The notes under the pieces were generated by a model. That model had not been told where the DNA came from. It saw nothing but the letters and a program-made list of their open reading frames with translations, and ran no database searches. 44,861 nucleotides of DNA from the NCBI GenBank assembly GCA_947581645.1, contig CANPVF010000055.1, forward strand, positions 1 through 44,861, in the 5' to 3' direction. Source of the DNA: Candidatus Caribbeanibacter nitroreducens. Its GTDB lineage: Bacteria > Gemmatimonadota > Gemmatimonadetes > Palauibacterales > Palauibacteraceae. The position numbers were made by a program, and so were the translations under genes. Each line of letters opens with the position of its first letter. Within the stretch, counting starts at the first letter, position 1. Positions 32,619-39,826 of this stretch are shown piece after piece.

Positions 32619-34015
32619 CAGCCCTCCCCCTCCCCGTAGCGCTCCGCCAGGCGCTCGACCACGTCCTCCATGTGGGCGCCCCTGGATCCCTTCACCAGGA
32701 TCACCTCGTCGCCCCGGAGCCGTCCGCGGAGACGCTCCCACAGGGTCTCGTTGTCCTCGGCCGTCACCACGTCGACGCCGGGAGCGTGACCGTTCAGGCG
32801 CTCCGCCGCCGGCCGGAAGAGCCCCGTGGCGGCCACGACCTCGAAGCTGGACTCCGCCAGCCGGCGCGCCACGTCGCGATGCGCCTCCTCGCTGGCCTCA
32901 CCGAGCTCCAGCATGCTGCCCACCACGGCCACGCGGCGGCGATCGGCGAAGGTGGAGCGGCACCAGTCGATGGCCGCCTCGAAGGACTCGGGATTCGCGT
33001 TGTAGCAGTCGGCGATGACCGTGAGGTCGCCGTAGCGGCGGACCGCGCCCCGGAGGCCCAGCGGGCGGTAGGAGGCCAGCCCCCGGGCCACCTCCTCCGG
33101 ACGCCGTCCCAGGCCCTCGGCCATGGCCGCCGCCATGAGCGCGTCCCGGAGGTGGTGCTCGCCGCCGGCCTGCACCTCGTAGCCGACGCCGCCCCGGCGG
33201 AAGGCGACCCGGTCGGGCCCCACGTCGGCCTCCTCCGGCGCGAAGTCCGCGTCGGCCCCGGCTCCCGCCACCACGGCGTCGGGACGCATCTGACGCGCGG
33301 CCCGCGGCAGCTCCGGCGGCCGGTCGCCGACGACGACGTTCCCGTCGGACGACGCCGCCTCGACGACGGCCAGCTTCTCCGCGAGGACACCCTCGACGTC
33401 GCCGAGCCCCTCCAGGTGCGCCGGACCCACCGTCGTGATGAGAGCGTCGTCCGGCCCGGCGATCTCCGCCAGGCGGGCGATCTCCCCCGGTGCGCTGGTG
33501 GCCAGCTCCAGCACCCAGACCTCCGCCTCCGCCGGGGCGCCCAGCACGGTCAGGGGAAGCCCCACGCGGTTGTTCCAGTTGCCCGGCGTCCGGTGCACCC
33601 CCGGCTCGCCGCCCAGCGCGGCGGCCAGCATCTCCTTGACCGTGGTCTTGCCCGAGCTCCCGGTGATCGCCACCACCCGGGCGCCGCTCCTGCGCCGGTG
33701 GTACGTGGCCAGCTCGCCCAGGGCACGGCGGGGATCCGCCACCGGGTAGAGGGCCATCTCCAGCGGAGGGAGCTCGCGCCCGGCGCGCACCACGGCCCCG
33801 CGGGCACCGGCCGCCTCGGCCTCCTCCAGGAAGTCCATGGCGTCGTGGTTCTCGCCGCGGAGAGCCACGAAGAGGGAGCCCGGCTGCAGATCGCGCGTGT
33901 CGGTGGAGACCGACGTGAAGCGCAGCTCCGGGTCGTCGTCGCGGATCCTGCCCTCGGCCGGCGCACGGATCGCCAGCGCCTCGCGCACCTCGGGCGCGGT
34001 GAAGGAGGCGCTCAC
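32618..34015 (-). CDS. murF: UDP-N-acetylmuramoyl-tripeptide--D-alanyl-D-alanine ligase
   Basis: MurF completes the pentapeptide by adding D-Ala-D-Ala in the cytoplasm. From the GTG at 34015 it is 465 residues. The N-domain has STDTRDLQPGSLFVALRGENHDAMDF, the ATP loop is VAITGSSGKTTVKEML, and then come TPGNWNNRVGLPLTVL and VGPAHLEGLGDVEGVLAEKLAV. The C-domain has VIADCYNANPESFEAAID and VVGSMLELGEASEEAH. The NWNN and CYNANP elements are characteristic of MurF. The start overlaps the murE stop (GTGA). It depends on a D-Ala-D-Ala ligase that is not encoded in the window. Confidence 0.96.
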   Translation of the reverse strand: MSASFTAPEVREALAIRAPAEGRIRDDDPELRFTSVSTDTRDLQPGSLFVALRGENHDAMDFLEEAEAAGARGAVVRAGRELPPLEMALYPVADPRRALGELATYHRRRSGARVVAITGSSGKTTVKEMLAAALGGEPGVHRTPGNWNNRVGLPLTVLGAPAEAEVWVLELATSAPGEIARLAEIAGPDDALITTVGPAHLEGLGDVEGVLAEKLAVVEAASSDGNVVVGDRPPELPRAARQMRPDAVVAGAGADADFAPEEADVGPDRVAFRRGGVGYEVQAGGEHHLRDALMAAAMAEGLGRRPEEVARGLASYRPLGLRGAVRRYGDLTVIADCYNANPESFEAAIDWCRSTFADRRRVAVVGSMLELGEASEEAHRDVARRLAESSFEVVAATGLFRPAAERLNGHAPGVDVVTAEDNETLWERLRGRLRGDEVILVKGSRGAHMEDVVERLAERYGEGEG

Positions 34016-35550
34016 GGCGTCCCTCCCGCGGGCTCGCTCCCGCCGGCACCGGCCGTGGCATCGTCCACGCTCCCGGCGGCCAGCCCCATCTCCCGGGAGA
34101 GCTCGGCCACGACCTCCGCCTCGTCGAAGGGAATCCGCTCCCCGTCGATCACCAGCTCGGTCTCGTGTCCCTTGCCGAGGAGGAGAACCACGTCCCCCGG
34201 CCCGGCGGCCTCCATGGCGCGCCGGATCGCCTCCCTCCGGTCGAGCTCGATCCTCGGCTCTCCGGCGGTCATGCCCTCCGCCACGTCGCGCGCGATCCGC
34301 CCGGGGTCCTCGCTCCGGGGGTTGTCGTTGGTGATCCAGGCCTCGTCGGCGAGCCGGTCGGCCACCTCGCCCATGAGGGGACGCTTGCCACGGTCGCGCT
34401 CTCCTCCGGCTCCGAACACGACCAGCAGACGTCCCTCCGCCAGTCGCCGCACCGCCTGGATGGCCCTCTCCATCGCCTCCGGCGTGTGGGCGTAGTCCCG
34501 GATCACGACCGGCGGCTCGTCCCGGAGCCGCTCCAGCCGGCCGGGAGCCTGGGGTGCTCCGGACAGGAGCTCCGCCGTCCGCCCGGCGCCGAGCCCGAAC
34601 TCGAGGCCCGCGGCCGCAGCGGCCAGGGCGTTGCTCACGTTGTAGTCGCCGGGTATGCGGAGGCTCACGGGGTGCGACCGTTCCCCACCCCTCACCGTCA
34701 GGCCGAACCGCGTCTCCCGCGGCGTCGCCTCGACGTCCACCGCCCGCACGTCGGCGCCCTCGCCGAAGCCGTACCGCACGACCCTGCGGCCCGCGAAGTC
34801 CGCGTCCTCCCAGGAGGGCTCGTCGGCGTTCACCAGGCACGCGCCGGACCGGCGCACCCGCTCGGCCAGGCGGAGCTTCGCCCGCCGGTAGTCCTCCATG
34901 TCCCGGTGATACTCCAGGTGCTCACGGCTCAGCGTCGTGAAGATGCCCGCCTCGAGGTCCAGCGCGGCGGCGCGGCGCTGGTCCAGGGCGTGGGAGGAGA
35001 TCTCGAGCACCGCGGCCTCGGCGCCCCGGTCCCGGAGCTCGCGCAGCTGTCGATGGAGGCGAACGGGCCCCGGCGTCGTCAGCCCTCCGCTCCGGACCGT
35101 TCCGTCCGGGTCGGTCACGCCCAGGGTGCCGACGGCCCCGGTGGGCGCGGCGCCGGACAGGACGTGGCGCGTGAGCCAGGTGGTGGTGGTCTTGCCGTTG
35201 GTCCCCGTGACGCCGACCAGCCTCATCTCCTGGCCGGGGTCACCGCTGAACAGGGCGGCGAGATGGGAGACGGCGAGGCGGCTGTCGCTCACCACCAGCT
35301 GCGGCAGGCCGACATCGTCCACCGGGCGCTCGACCAGCGCGGCCCGTGCGCCGGCCTCCGCCGCCTCGGCCAGGAAGTCGTGGCCGTCGAAGCTGGTGCC
35401 CGGCACGGCGACGAAGAGATCCCCGCTCTCGACCTCGCGCGAATCGGCGGACAGTCCGCCGTAGACGGCCGGTGGCTCTCCCCGCCACTCGGCCGTCACG
35501 CCGCCCTCACGCAGTCTTCGGAGTACCTCTCCTTCGCCGATCTCGGTCAC
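34012..35550 (-). CDS. murE: UDP-N-acetylmuramoyl-L-alanyl-D-glutamate--2,6-diaminopimelate ligase
   Basis: MurE adds the third stem-peptide residue. The 512-residue protein has SADSREVESGDLFVAVPGTSFDGHDF in the N-domain, the ATP loop VGVTGTNGKTTTTWL, and VLEISSHALDQRRA. The C-domain has VIRDYAHTPEAMERAI, FGAGGERDRGKRPLMGE and, near residue 408, NDNPRSEDP. The DNPR motif marks meso-diaminopimelate specificity and argues against lysine, so the peptidoglycan is of the mDAP type usual in Gram-negatives. A 20-residue Gly/Ala/Asp-rich tail follows the fold. The GTG at 35550 starts 19 bases after the ftsI stop. Confidence 0.96.
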   Translation of the reverse strand: MTEIGEGEVLRRLREGGVTAEWRGEPPAVYGGLSADSREVESGDLFVAVPGTSFDGHDFLAEAAEAGARAALVERPVDDVGLPQLVVSDSRLAVSHLAALFSGDPGQEMRLVGVTGTNGKTTTTWLTRHVLSGAAPTGAVGTLGVTDPDGTVRSGGLTTPGPVRLHRQLRELRDRGAEAAVLEISSHALDQRRAAALDLEAGIFTTLSREHLEYHRDMEDYRRAKLRLAERVRRSGACLVNADEPSWEDADFAGRRVVRYGFGEGADVRAVDVEATPRETRFGLTVRGGERSHPVSLRIPGDYNVSNALAAAAAGLEFGLGAGRTAELLSGAPQAPGRLERLRDEPPVVIRDYAHTPEAMERAIQAVRRLAEGRLLVVFGAGGERDRGKRPLMGEVADRLADEAWITNDNPRSEDPGRIARDVAEGMTAGEPRIELDRREAIRRAMEAAGPGDVVLLLGKGHETELVIDGERIPFDEAEVVAELSREMGLAAGSVDDATAGAGGSEPAGGTP

Positions 35551-35569
35551 GTGCCGTACTCACTTCGCG

Positions 35570-37573
35570 TCAATGCAGGACCACCGTGTCGCCCGGCGCC
35601 ATGCGGGTGCCGGGCGCCGGACGCTGCGAGCGGACCTCTCCTCCGGAGCGGAGCTCCACCTGCAGTCCGAGCTCGTGCAGCCGGGCCACCGCTCCGCGCA
35701 CGGTCATGCCGGAGAGGTCGGGGAGGACGGCCGTCTGGCCCTCGTCGCCGCCCGACCACCGGTCCGGCTGCTCCCCGCCGACGGCCAGCACGTAGGGGCC
35801 GCTGTCCCCGGCGGACGGGGCTCCCCGGCCCGCGCGGGCCGGCGGTCCGCCCCACTCCACACGGTGCAGGCTCTCGCCGCTCCAGGAGTCGCCCGGAATC
35901 ACCGTCCCGCGCGACGAGAGAGCGGCCTGGAGGGTCATCCGGCTCACGGGAGCCGCCGTGAGGCCTCCGTAGTAGTCCCCCTGCGGGTCCTCGAGCTTGG
36001 TGAGGACCAGGAGCTTCGGATCCTTCGCCGGCGCGAACCCGACGAAGGACGCCGCGTACCGCCGGTCCCGGTAGCCGCCGGAGCTCGCCAGCCGCGCCGT
36101 TCCGGTCTTCCCGGCCAGCGGCAGGCTCGTCATGGAGGCACGGGTCGCCGTCCCCTCCTCCACCACCGAGCGCAGGACGCTCCGCAGGTGGGAGGCGACC
36201 TCCTCGGAGAGCACCCGGCGGACACTCGTGGGCTCCCGACGATAGACGACCTCGCCGGAGGCGTTCCGGACCTCCTCCACGAGGTGGGGCCGCATGAGGA
36301 CGCCGTCGTTGGCCAGGGCGCTGTACGCCGCCGCCAGCTGCAGGGACGTCACCGAGATCTCGTACCCCATGGCCAGCGACGCCTGGCTCAGGGCCGACCA
36401 CTCCTCGGGACGGCGGAGGCGGCCGCCGGACTCCGACGGAAAGGTGATCCCCGTCGGGGTCCCGAAGCCGAAGTCCCGGAGGTAGCTGTACTGGACGCCC
36501 GGGTCCAGCTTCTCGGCGAGCTTCGCAGCGCCGATGTTGCTGGACTCGCGGATGACCCCCCGGACGGTGATCGTGTCCATGGGATGAACGTCCCGGATGG
36601 TCCTGTGCTCGGTCCGGTAGACACCGTCCTCGGCGTAGACCGAATCGTCCAGGCTCACACGCTCCTCGGCCAGCAGCGCCGAGAGCAGGAAGGGCTTGGC
36701 CGTGGATCCCGGCTCGTAGGGAGAGGTGAAGGCCGGCAGTCCCCCGGGCTCTCCGCTCCGGCGGCTGGCCACGGCCAGCAGGTCGCCCGTCTCCGGGTCC
36801 ATGATCAGGATGTCGCCGCCGGACGCGCCCGTCTCCTTGAGGGCATCGTCCAGCGCGTTCTGGGCGATGGTCTGCAGCTCTCCGTCCAGGGTCAGGTGGA
36901 CGTCGTGTCCCGGCCGGGCCGAGGCGATCTTCCCGTCCGGGAGCGGATAGAGCTCCCCGCGGGCGTCGCGCCGGCTCATGGCGCGCCCCGGCTCGCCGAC
37001 CAGCAGGGAGTCCAGCGCCAGCTCGAGGCCGGACTGTCCCCGGCCGTCGGCGCCGACGTTCCCCACCACCGGCGAGGCCAGCCCGCCCTCCGGGTGGTTC
37101 CGGGAGGGGACGTGCTCGAAGTAGACGCCCTGCCGGACCGCGGCCTCGAGTCGGTCCCGCTCGGACGCGGAGAGGCGCCGCGGGAGGGCGACCCAGCCCG
37201 ATTCGGCCCGGCGCAGCTTCGAGACCTCCCGGGAGGAGAGCCCCAGCACCCTGCGGATGGCGGTCACCGCGCGCTCCTGGTCCCGGACTTCCCGGGGGGC
37301 GAGATAGCCGCGGTAGACCTGATCGCTCACGGCCAGGGGGCGCCCGTCCCGGTCGAAGATCCCACCGCGCTCGGCCGGGAGCTCGACCTGGCGGGCCGAC
37401 TGCTCCTGCACCTTCTGGCTCCACTTCTCCTGCTCCACCACCTGCAGGTGAACGCCGCGTCCCACGTAGACGGCGGCGAGCAGCACGAAGCCGATCCCCA
37501 CGATCCGCAGTCTCCACCGGTGCGTCCGGGAGCCGGGGGCGTCCCCCCGTCCTCTGTCAGCACTGCCGTTCAT
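35570..37573 (-). CDS. ftsI: Septal class B penicillin-binding protein (FtsI) with C-terminal PASTA domain
   Basis: This is the septal peptidoglycan transpeptidase that works with FtsW. The 667-residue protein has a cytoplasmic tail and one membrane helix (about 22-40). The class B dimerisation domain starts AERGGIFDRDGRPLAVS. The transpeptidase domain has SxxK at Ser290-Lys293 (PGSTAKPF), SxN at 344-346 (SSN) and KTGT at 489-492. A PASTA domain fills about 615-667 (VLPDLSGMTVRGAVARLHEL), after a flexible Gly/Ser/Arg-rich linker. PASTA modules are best known in Gram-positive PBP2x/SpoVD-type proteins and are less usual in Gram-negative FtsI. The ATG overlaps the ftsL stop (ATGA). Confidence 0.95.
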   Translation of the reverse strand: MNGSADRGRGDAPGSRTHRWRLRIVGIGFVLLAAVYVGRGVHLQVVEQEKWSQKVQEQSARQVELPAERGGIFDRDGRPLAVSDQVYRGYLAPREVRDQERAVTAIRRVLGLSSREVSKLRRAESGWVALPRRLSASERDRLEAAVRQGVYFEHVPSRNHPEGGLASPVVGNVGADGRGQSGLELALDSLLVGEPGRAMSRRDARGELYPLPDGKIASARPGHDVHLTLDGELQTIAQNALDDALKETGASGGDILIMDPETGDLLAVASRRSGEPGGLPAFTSPYEPGSTAKPFLLSALLAEERVSLDDSVYAEDGVYRTEHRTIRDVHPMDTITVRGVIRESSNIGAAKLAEKLDPGVQYSYLRDFGFGTPTGITFPSESGGRLRRPEEWSALSQASLAMGYEISVTSLQLAAAYSALANDGVLMRPHLVEEVRNASGEVVYRREPTSVRRVLSEEVASHLRSVLRSVVEEGTATRASMTSLPLAGKTGTARLASSGGYRDRRYAASFVGFAPAKDPKLLVLTKLEDPQGDYYGGLTAAPVSRMTLQAALSSRGTVIPGDSWSGESLHRVEWGGPPARAGRGAPSAGDSGPYVLAVGGEQPDRWSGGDEGQTAVLPDLSGMTVRGAVARLHELGLQVELRSGGEVRSQRPAPGTRMAPGDTVVLH

Positions 37574-37899
37574 CGTTCGCTCCGTTCGGTGAAGGACTCC
37601 GTCGTGTCTCCGGTGGCCTCGGGGAGGATGCGGATCTCTTCGTCCTCCGCGGGCCGGAACCCCATCCGCCCGGCCACCTCCAGGATCCGTCGGCGCGAGG
37701 CCAGGGAGTCGGCGCGGCGGGTGGCGCCGTTCAGCGCCTCACGCGCCGCCTGCACCTCCTGGCGGAGGCTGTCGGCGGCCGTGATCAGCTCCCGGGCCGC
37801 CCCGTCGCGGCGCACCGCGACGAACAGCGAGCCCACGAATGCGGCCGCCGAGACGAGCAGTACCAGCGTGGACCAGCGGCCTCCGCTCGTGCCGCTCAC
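37570..37899 (-). CDS. ftsL: FtsL-like cell division protein
   Basis: This is a 109-residue bitopic protein with a short N-tail, one membrane helix (STLVLLVSAAAFVGSLFVAV) and a predicted periplasmic coiled coil (RELITAADSLRQEVQAAREALNG and on to SLASRRRILEVAGRMGF). The plan and the place between rsmH and ftsI match FtsL, which binds FtsB and FtsQ and activates FtsWI. FtsL sequences are poorly conserved, so the name rests mainly on plan and position. The ending RRILEVAGRMGFRPAEDEEI resembles the 'IE..AR..LG....E' region common in FtsL. The GTG overlaps the rsmH stop (GTGA). Confidence 0.8.
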   Translation of the reverse strand: MSGTSGGRWSTLVLLVSAAAFVGSLFVAVRRDGAARELITAADSLRQEVQAAREALNGATRRADSLASRRRILEVAGRMGFRPAEDEEIRILPEATGDTTESFTERSER

Positions 37900-38864
37900 G
37901 CTTCACCTCCCCGCCTCTTCTCCCACGCCCGCAGGCGCGCGCTCCGCGCCCTCGGGTTCCTCTCGACTTCCTCCTCGCCGGGGCTCAGGGGGCCGGACGT
38001 CAGGTTCCTTCCCAGCGGCTCTCCGCGGCATCGGCACACCGGGAGCTCGGGCGGGCACACACAGCTCTTGCTCCAGTCCCGGAACGCGTTCTTCACGATC
38101 CGGTCCTCCAGGGAGTGATAGGCGATGACCACCATCCGCCCCCCTTCCGCCAGGAGCTCCCGGAGCTGCTCCAGCCCCTCCTCCAGGGCGCCGAGTTCGT
38201 CGTTGACCTCGATCCTCAGCGCCTGGAAGATCCTGGCTTTGTCCTGGTTGGTGAGGCGGGGCCCCAGCACCTCCTCCAGCGTCTCCACGAGGTCCCCGCT
38301 CGTCTCGTACGGCGCGTCCTCCCGGCGCCGGGTCACGGCGCGGGCGAGCCTCTTCCAGCGTCGCTCCTCGCCGTATTCGCGAAACACGCGGCCGAGCTCT
38401 TCCTCGGACGCGTGGTTGAGAAAATCGGCCGCGGGCCTCCGACCGCTGGTGGTCCCACCCATCCGCATGTCCAACGGAGTATCCAGTCGGAAGGAGAACC
38501 CGCGAGCCGTTGTATCGATCTGCTGTGAGGAGACGCCCAGGTCCAGAAGCGCCCCCGCCAGTCCGTGTGCGTCCTCGATGTCCGCCGTCGCCCTCACCAC
38601 CTCCCGGGCGTTCCGGAAGTTGGCCCGTTCGATCCGCGCCCGGTCGCCGTAGCGCGCCAGCCGCCGACGCGCGGCGGCCACCGCCTCCGGATCCCGGTCC
38701 AGCCCGAGCACCCGGGCGTCCGGGAATCGGTCCAGGAGCGCCGCCGCGTGCCCCCCGCCGCCGACGGTCCCGTCCAGGAACCATCCGCCGCGGCCGGGTG
38801 CCAGCTGCTCGAGCGTCTCCTCGACCATCACCGGCTCGTGCCGAAATTCGTCGTTCCGGCTCAC
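37896..38864 (-). CDS. rsmH: 16S rRNA (cytosine(1402)-N4)-methyltransferase
   Basis: RsmH (MraW) methylates the N4 of C1402 in 16S rRNA in the ribosomal P site. The 322-residue protein has HEPVMVEETLEQLAP, the SAM-binding FLDGTVGGGGHAAALL, VLGLDRDPEAVAAA, LLDLGVSSQQID, GFSFRLDTPLDMRM, and the late VIAYHSLEDRIVKNAFRDW. A Cys-rich stretch CVCPPELPVCRCRG near the C-terminus is also typical of many family members. The GTG at 38864 lies 43 bases after the mraZ stop. The conserved pairing with mraZ at the head of dcw clusters supports both calls. Confidence 0.97.
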   Translation of the reverse strand: MSRNDEFRHEPVMVEETLEQLAPGRGGWFLDGTVGGGGHAAALLDRFPDARVLGLDRDPEAVAAARRRLARYGDRARIERANFRNAREVVRATADIEDAHGLAGALLDLGVSSQQIDTTARGFSFRLDTPLDMRMGGTTSGRRPAADFLNHASEEELGRVFREYGEERRWKRLARAVTRRREDAPYETSGDLVETLEEVLGPRLTNQDKARIFQALRIEVNDELGALEEGLEQLRELLAEGGRMVVIAYHSLEDRIVKNAFRDWSKSCVCPPELPVCRCRGEPLGRNLTSGPLSPGEEEVERNPRARSARLRAWEKRRGGEA

Positions 38865-38907
38865 CGGCAGGCGACCCTCCTCGGCTCCGCTCTCGGGGAG
38901 CCGGCCG

Positions 38908-39339
38908 TCAGGCGAAGATCCTCTGCGCCAGCTCCGCCACCTCCTCGCCGCGATCCCCCGTCCGCTGCTGGAACCGCTCCGGGTCCCAGATCTCGATCTT
39001 GTTCAGCGCCCCCACCACCAGGGCCTCGCCGTCCAGCCCGGCGGCGTCCCGCAGCTGCTCGGGGATCAGGATCCGGCCCTGCGAGTCCGGGACGACGCGG
39101 CGGGCGCTGGCCGTGATGCTCAGCACGTAGTGCCGCGCCTCCGGATTTCGCTGCTGCAGCTCCCGCAGCTCCTCCTGCACCGGCCCCCACGCGTCCTCCG
39201 GGAAGAGAGTCAGGGCGTCGTCCTGCACCTGGACCAGGACGAAGACGTCGGCGTCGCTCCCGCGGCGAAAATCCGCCGGGAGGCTCAGCCGACCCTTGCC
39301 GTCCAGCTGGTGCCGGTAGCTGCCAAGAAAGCTGCTCAC
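38908..39339 (-). CDS. mraZ: Transcriptional regulator MraZ
   Basis: MraZ is a SpoVT/AbrB-type DNA-binding protein that controls its own dcw operon in bacteria studied. From the GTG at 39339 it is 143 residues, near the usual 145-150. Both tandem half-domains are visible: FLGSYRHQLDGKGRLSLPADFR in the first and SARRVVPDSQGRILIPEQLRDAAGL in the second. The ORF in the track starts at 39384, but those 15 codons run through the MraZ operator array. The GTG has GGAG five bases upstream and starts VSSFLGSY, as expected for the family. It is the first gene of the dcw operon. Confidence 0.95.
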   Translation of the reverse strand: MSSFLGSYRHQLDGKGRLSLPADFRRGSDADVFVLVQVQDDALTLFPEDAWGPVQEELRELQQRNPEARHYVLSITASARRVVPDSQGRILIPEQLRDAAGLDGEALVVGALNKIEIWDPERFQQRTGDRGEEVAELAQRIFA

Positions 39340-39364
39340 GCCGTCTCCGGAGTCGGGGCGACAG

Positions 39365-39404
39365 TTTTCCCCACTGTTTCCCACATTTCCCCACGCGGCC
39401 CCAT
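39365..39404 (-). promoter_or_regulatory. MraZ operator array (four 10-base repeats)
   Basis: On the minus strand four consecutive 10-base units read ATGGGGCCGC, GTGGGGAAAT, GTGGGAAACA and GTGGGGAAAA. The TGGG core recurs every 10 bases, which is the published MraZ recognition pattern (TGGGN or GTGGG repeats separated by five bases). The array overlaps the predicted transcription start and the early leader of mraZ, well placed for autoregulation. Confidence 0.85.
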
Positions 39405-39432
39405 TCTATTTCCATCGCGCTGCACCCGTCAA
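39403..39432 (-). promoter_or_regulatory. Sigma70-type promoter of the mraZ/dcw operon
   Basis: TTGACG (39432-39427), an 18-base spacer, then TAGAAT (39408-39403). Both hexamers match consensus at five of six positions. Transcription would begin near 39396, inside the MraZ repeats, giving a leader of about 57 bases. Confidence 0.7.
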
Positions 39433-39556
39433 CCCTCTCGTCCCAGTCCGCCCCCCTGGCAGGGGCCCGATCACCCGGTCCTCACCGGGAGATACGCGGA
39501 TCCGGAGCGGGTCCCGTCCGGGGGCGGCTCGGCGACGACCGCTACGGGGGGACACG

Positions 39557-39592
39557 AAAAAAGGCCCGGCGAGAGCCATCTCTCGCCGGGCC
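39557..39592 (-). terminator. Rho-independent terminator downstream of the CsgG-like/TPR gene
   Basis: A perfect 13-bp stem, GGCCCGGCGAGAG (39563-39575) with CTCTCGCCGGGCC (39580-39592) and a 4-base loop, is followed on the minus strand by TTTTTTCGTG. It ends minus-strand transcription coming from the TPR gene and insulates the mraZ promoter about 125 bases further on. On the plus strand there is no T-run. Confidence 0.9.
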
Positions 39593-39697
39593 TGAACCCT
39601 GGTAGTCCCCGTTCCGGGGCTTCTGTGGTGAGGTGTGGTTCGTTCGGGGTGAGGGGGCGCGCGGCGGCGGTGGACACCCCGCGGCCCGTGTCTCGTC

Positions 39698-39752
39698 GCC
39701 GGCGGGCCTCTCCCGCCGGCCGTCGGCGGCGGCGGGGCTCTGCCCCCGCCGC
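39698..39752. repeat. Two successive GC-rich hairpins between the TPR gene and its terminator
   Basis: GCCGGCGGG pairs with CCCGCCGGC (39698-39720, 5-base loop), and GCGGCGGGG pairs with CCCCGCCGC (39729-39752, 6-base loop). They lie in the 234-base 3' untranslated stretch between the TPR stop and the terminator. No T-runs follow either. They could protect the 3' end of the mRNA; I see no gene in this stretch. Confidence 0.5.
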
Positions 39753-39826
39753 TACGCGTTCATCCGGTCACGCGCTCGGGCGGCGACCGACCGGGCCCCC
39801 TCGACGGGACCCGGCGGCCGACCGGT

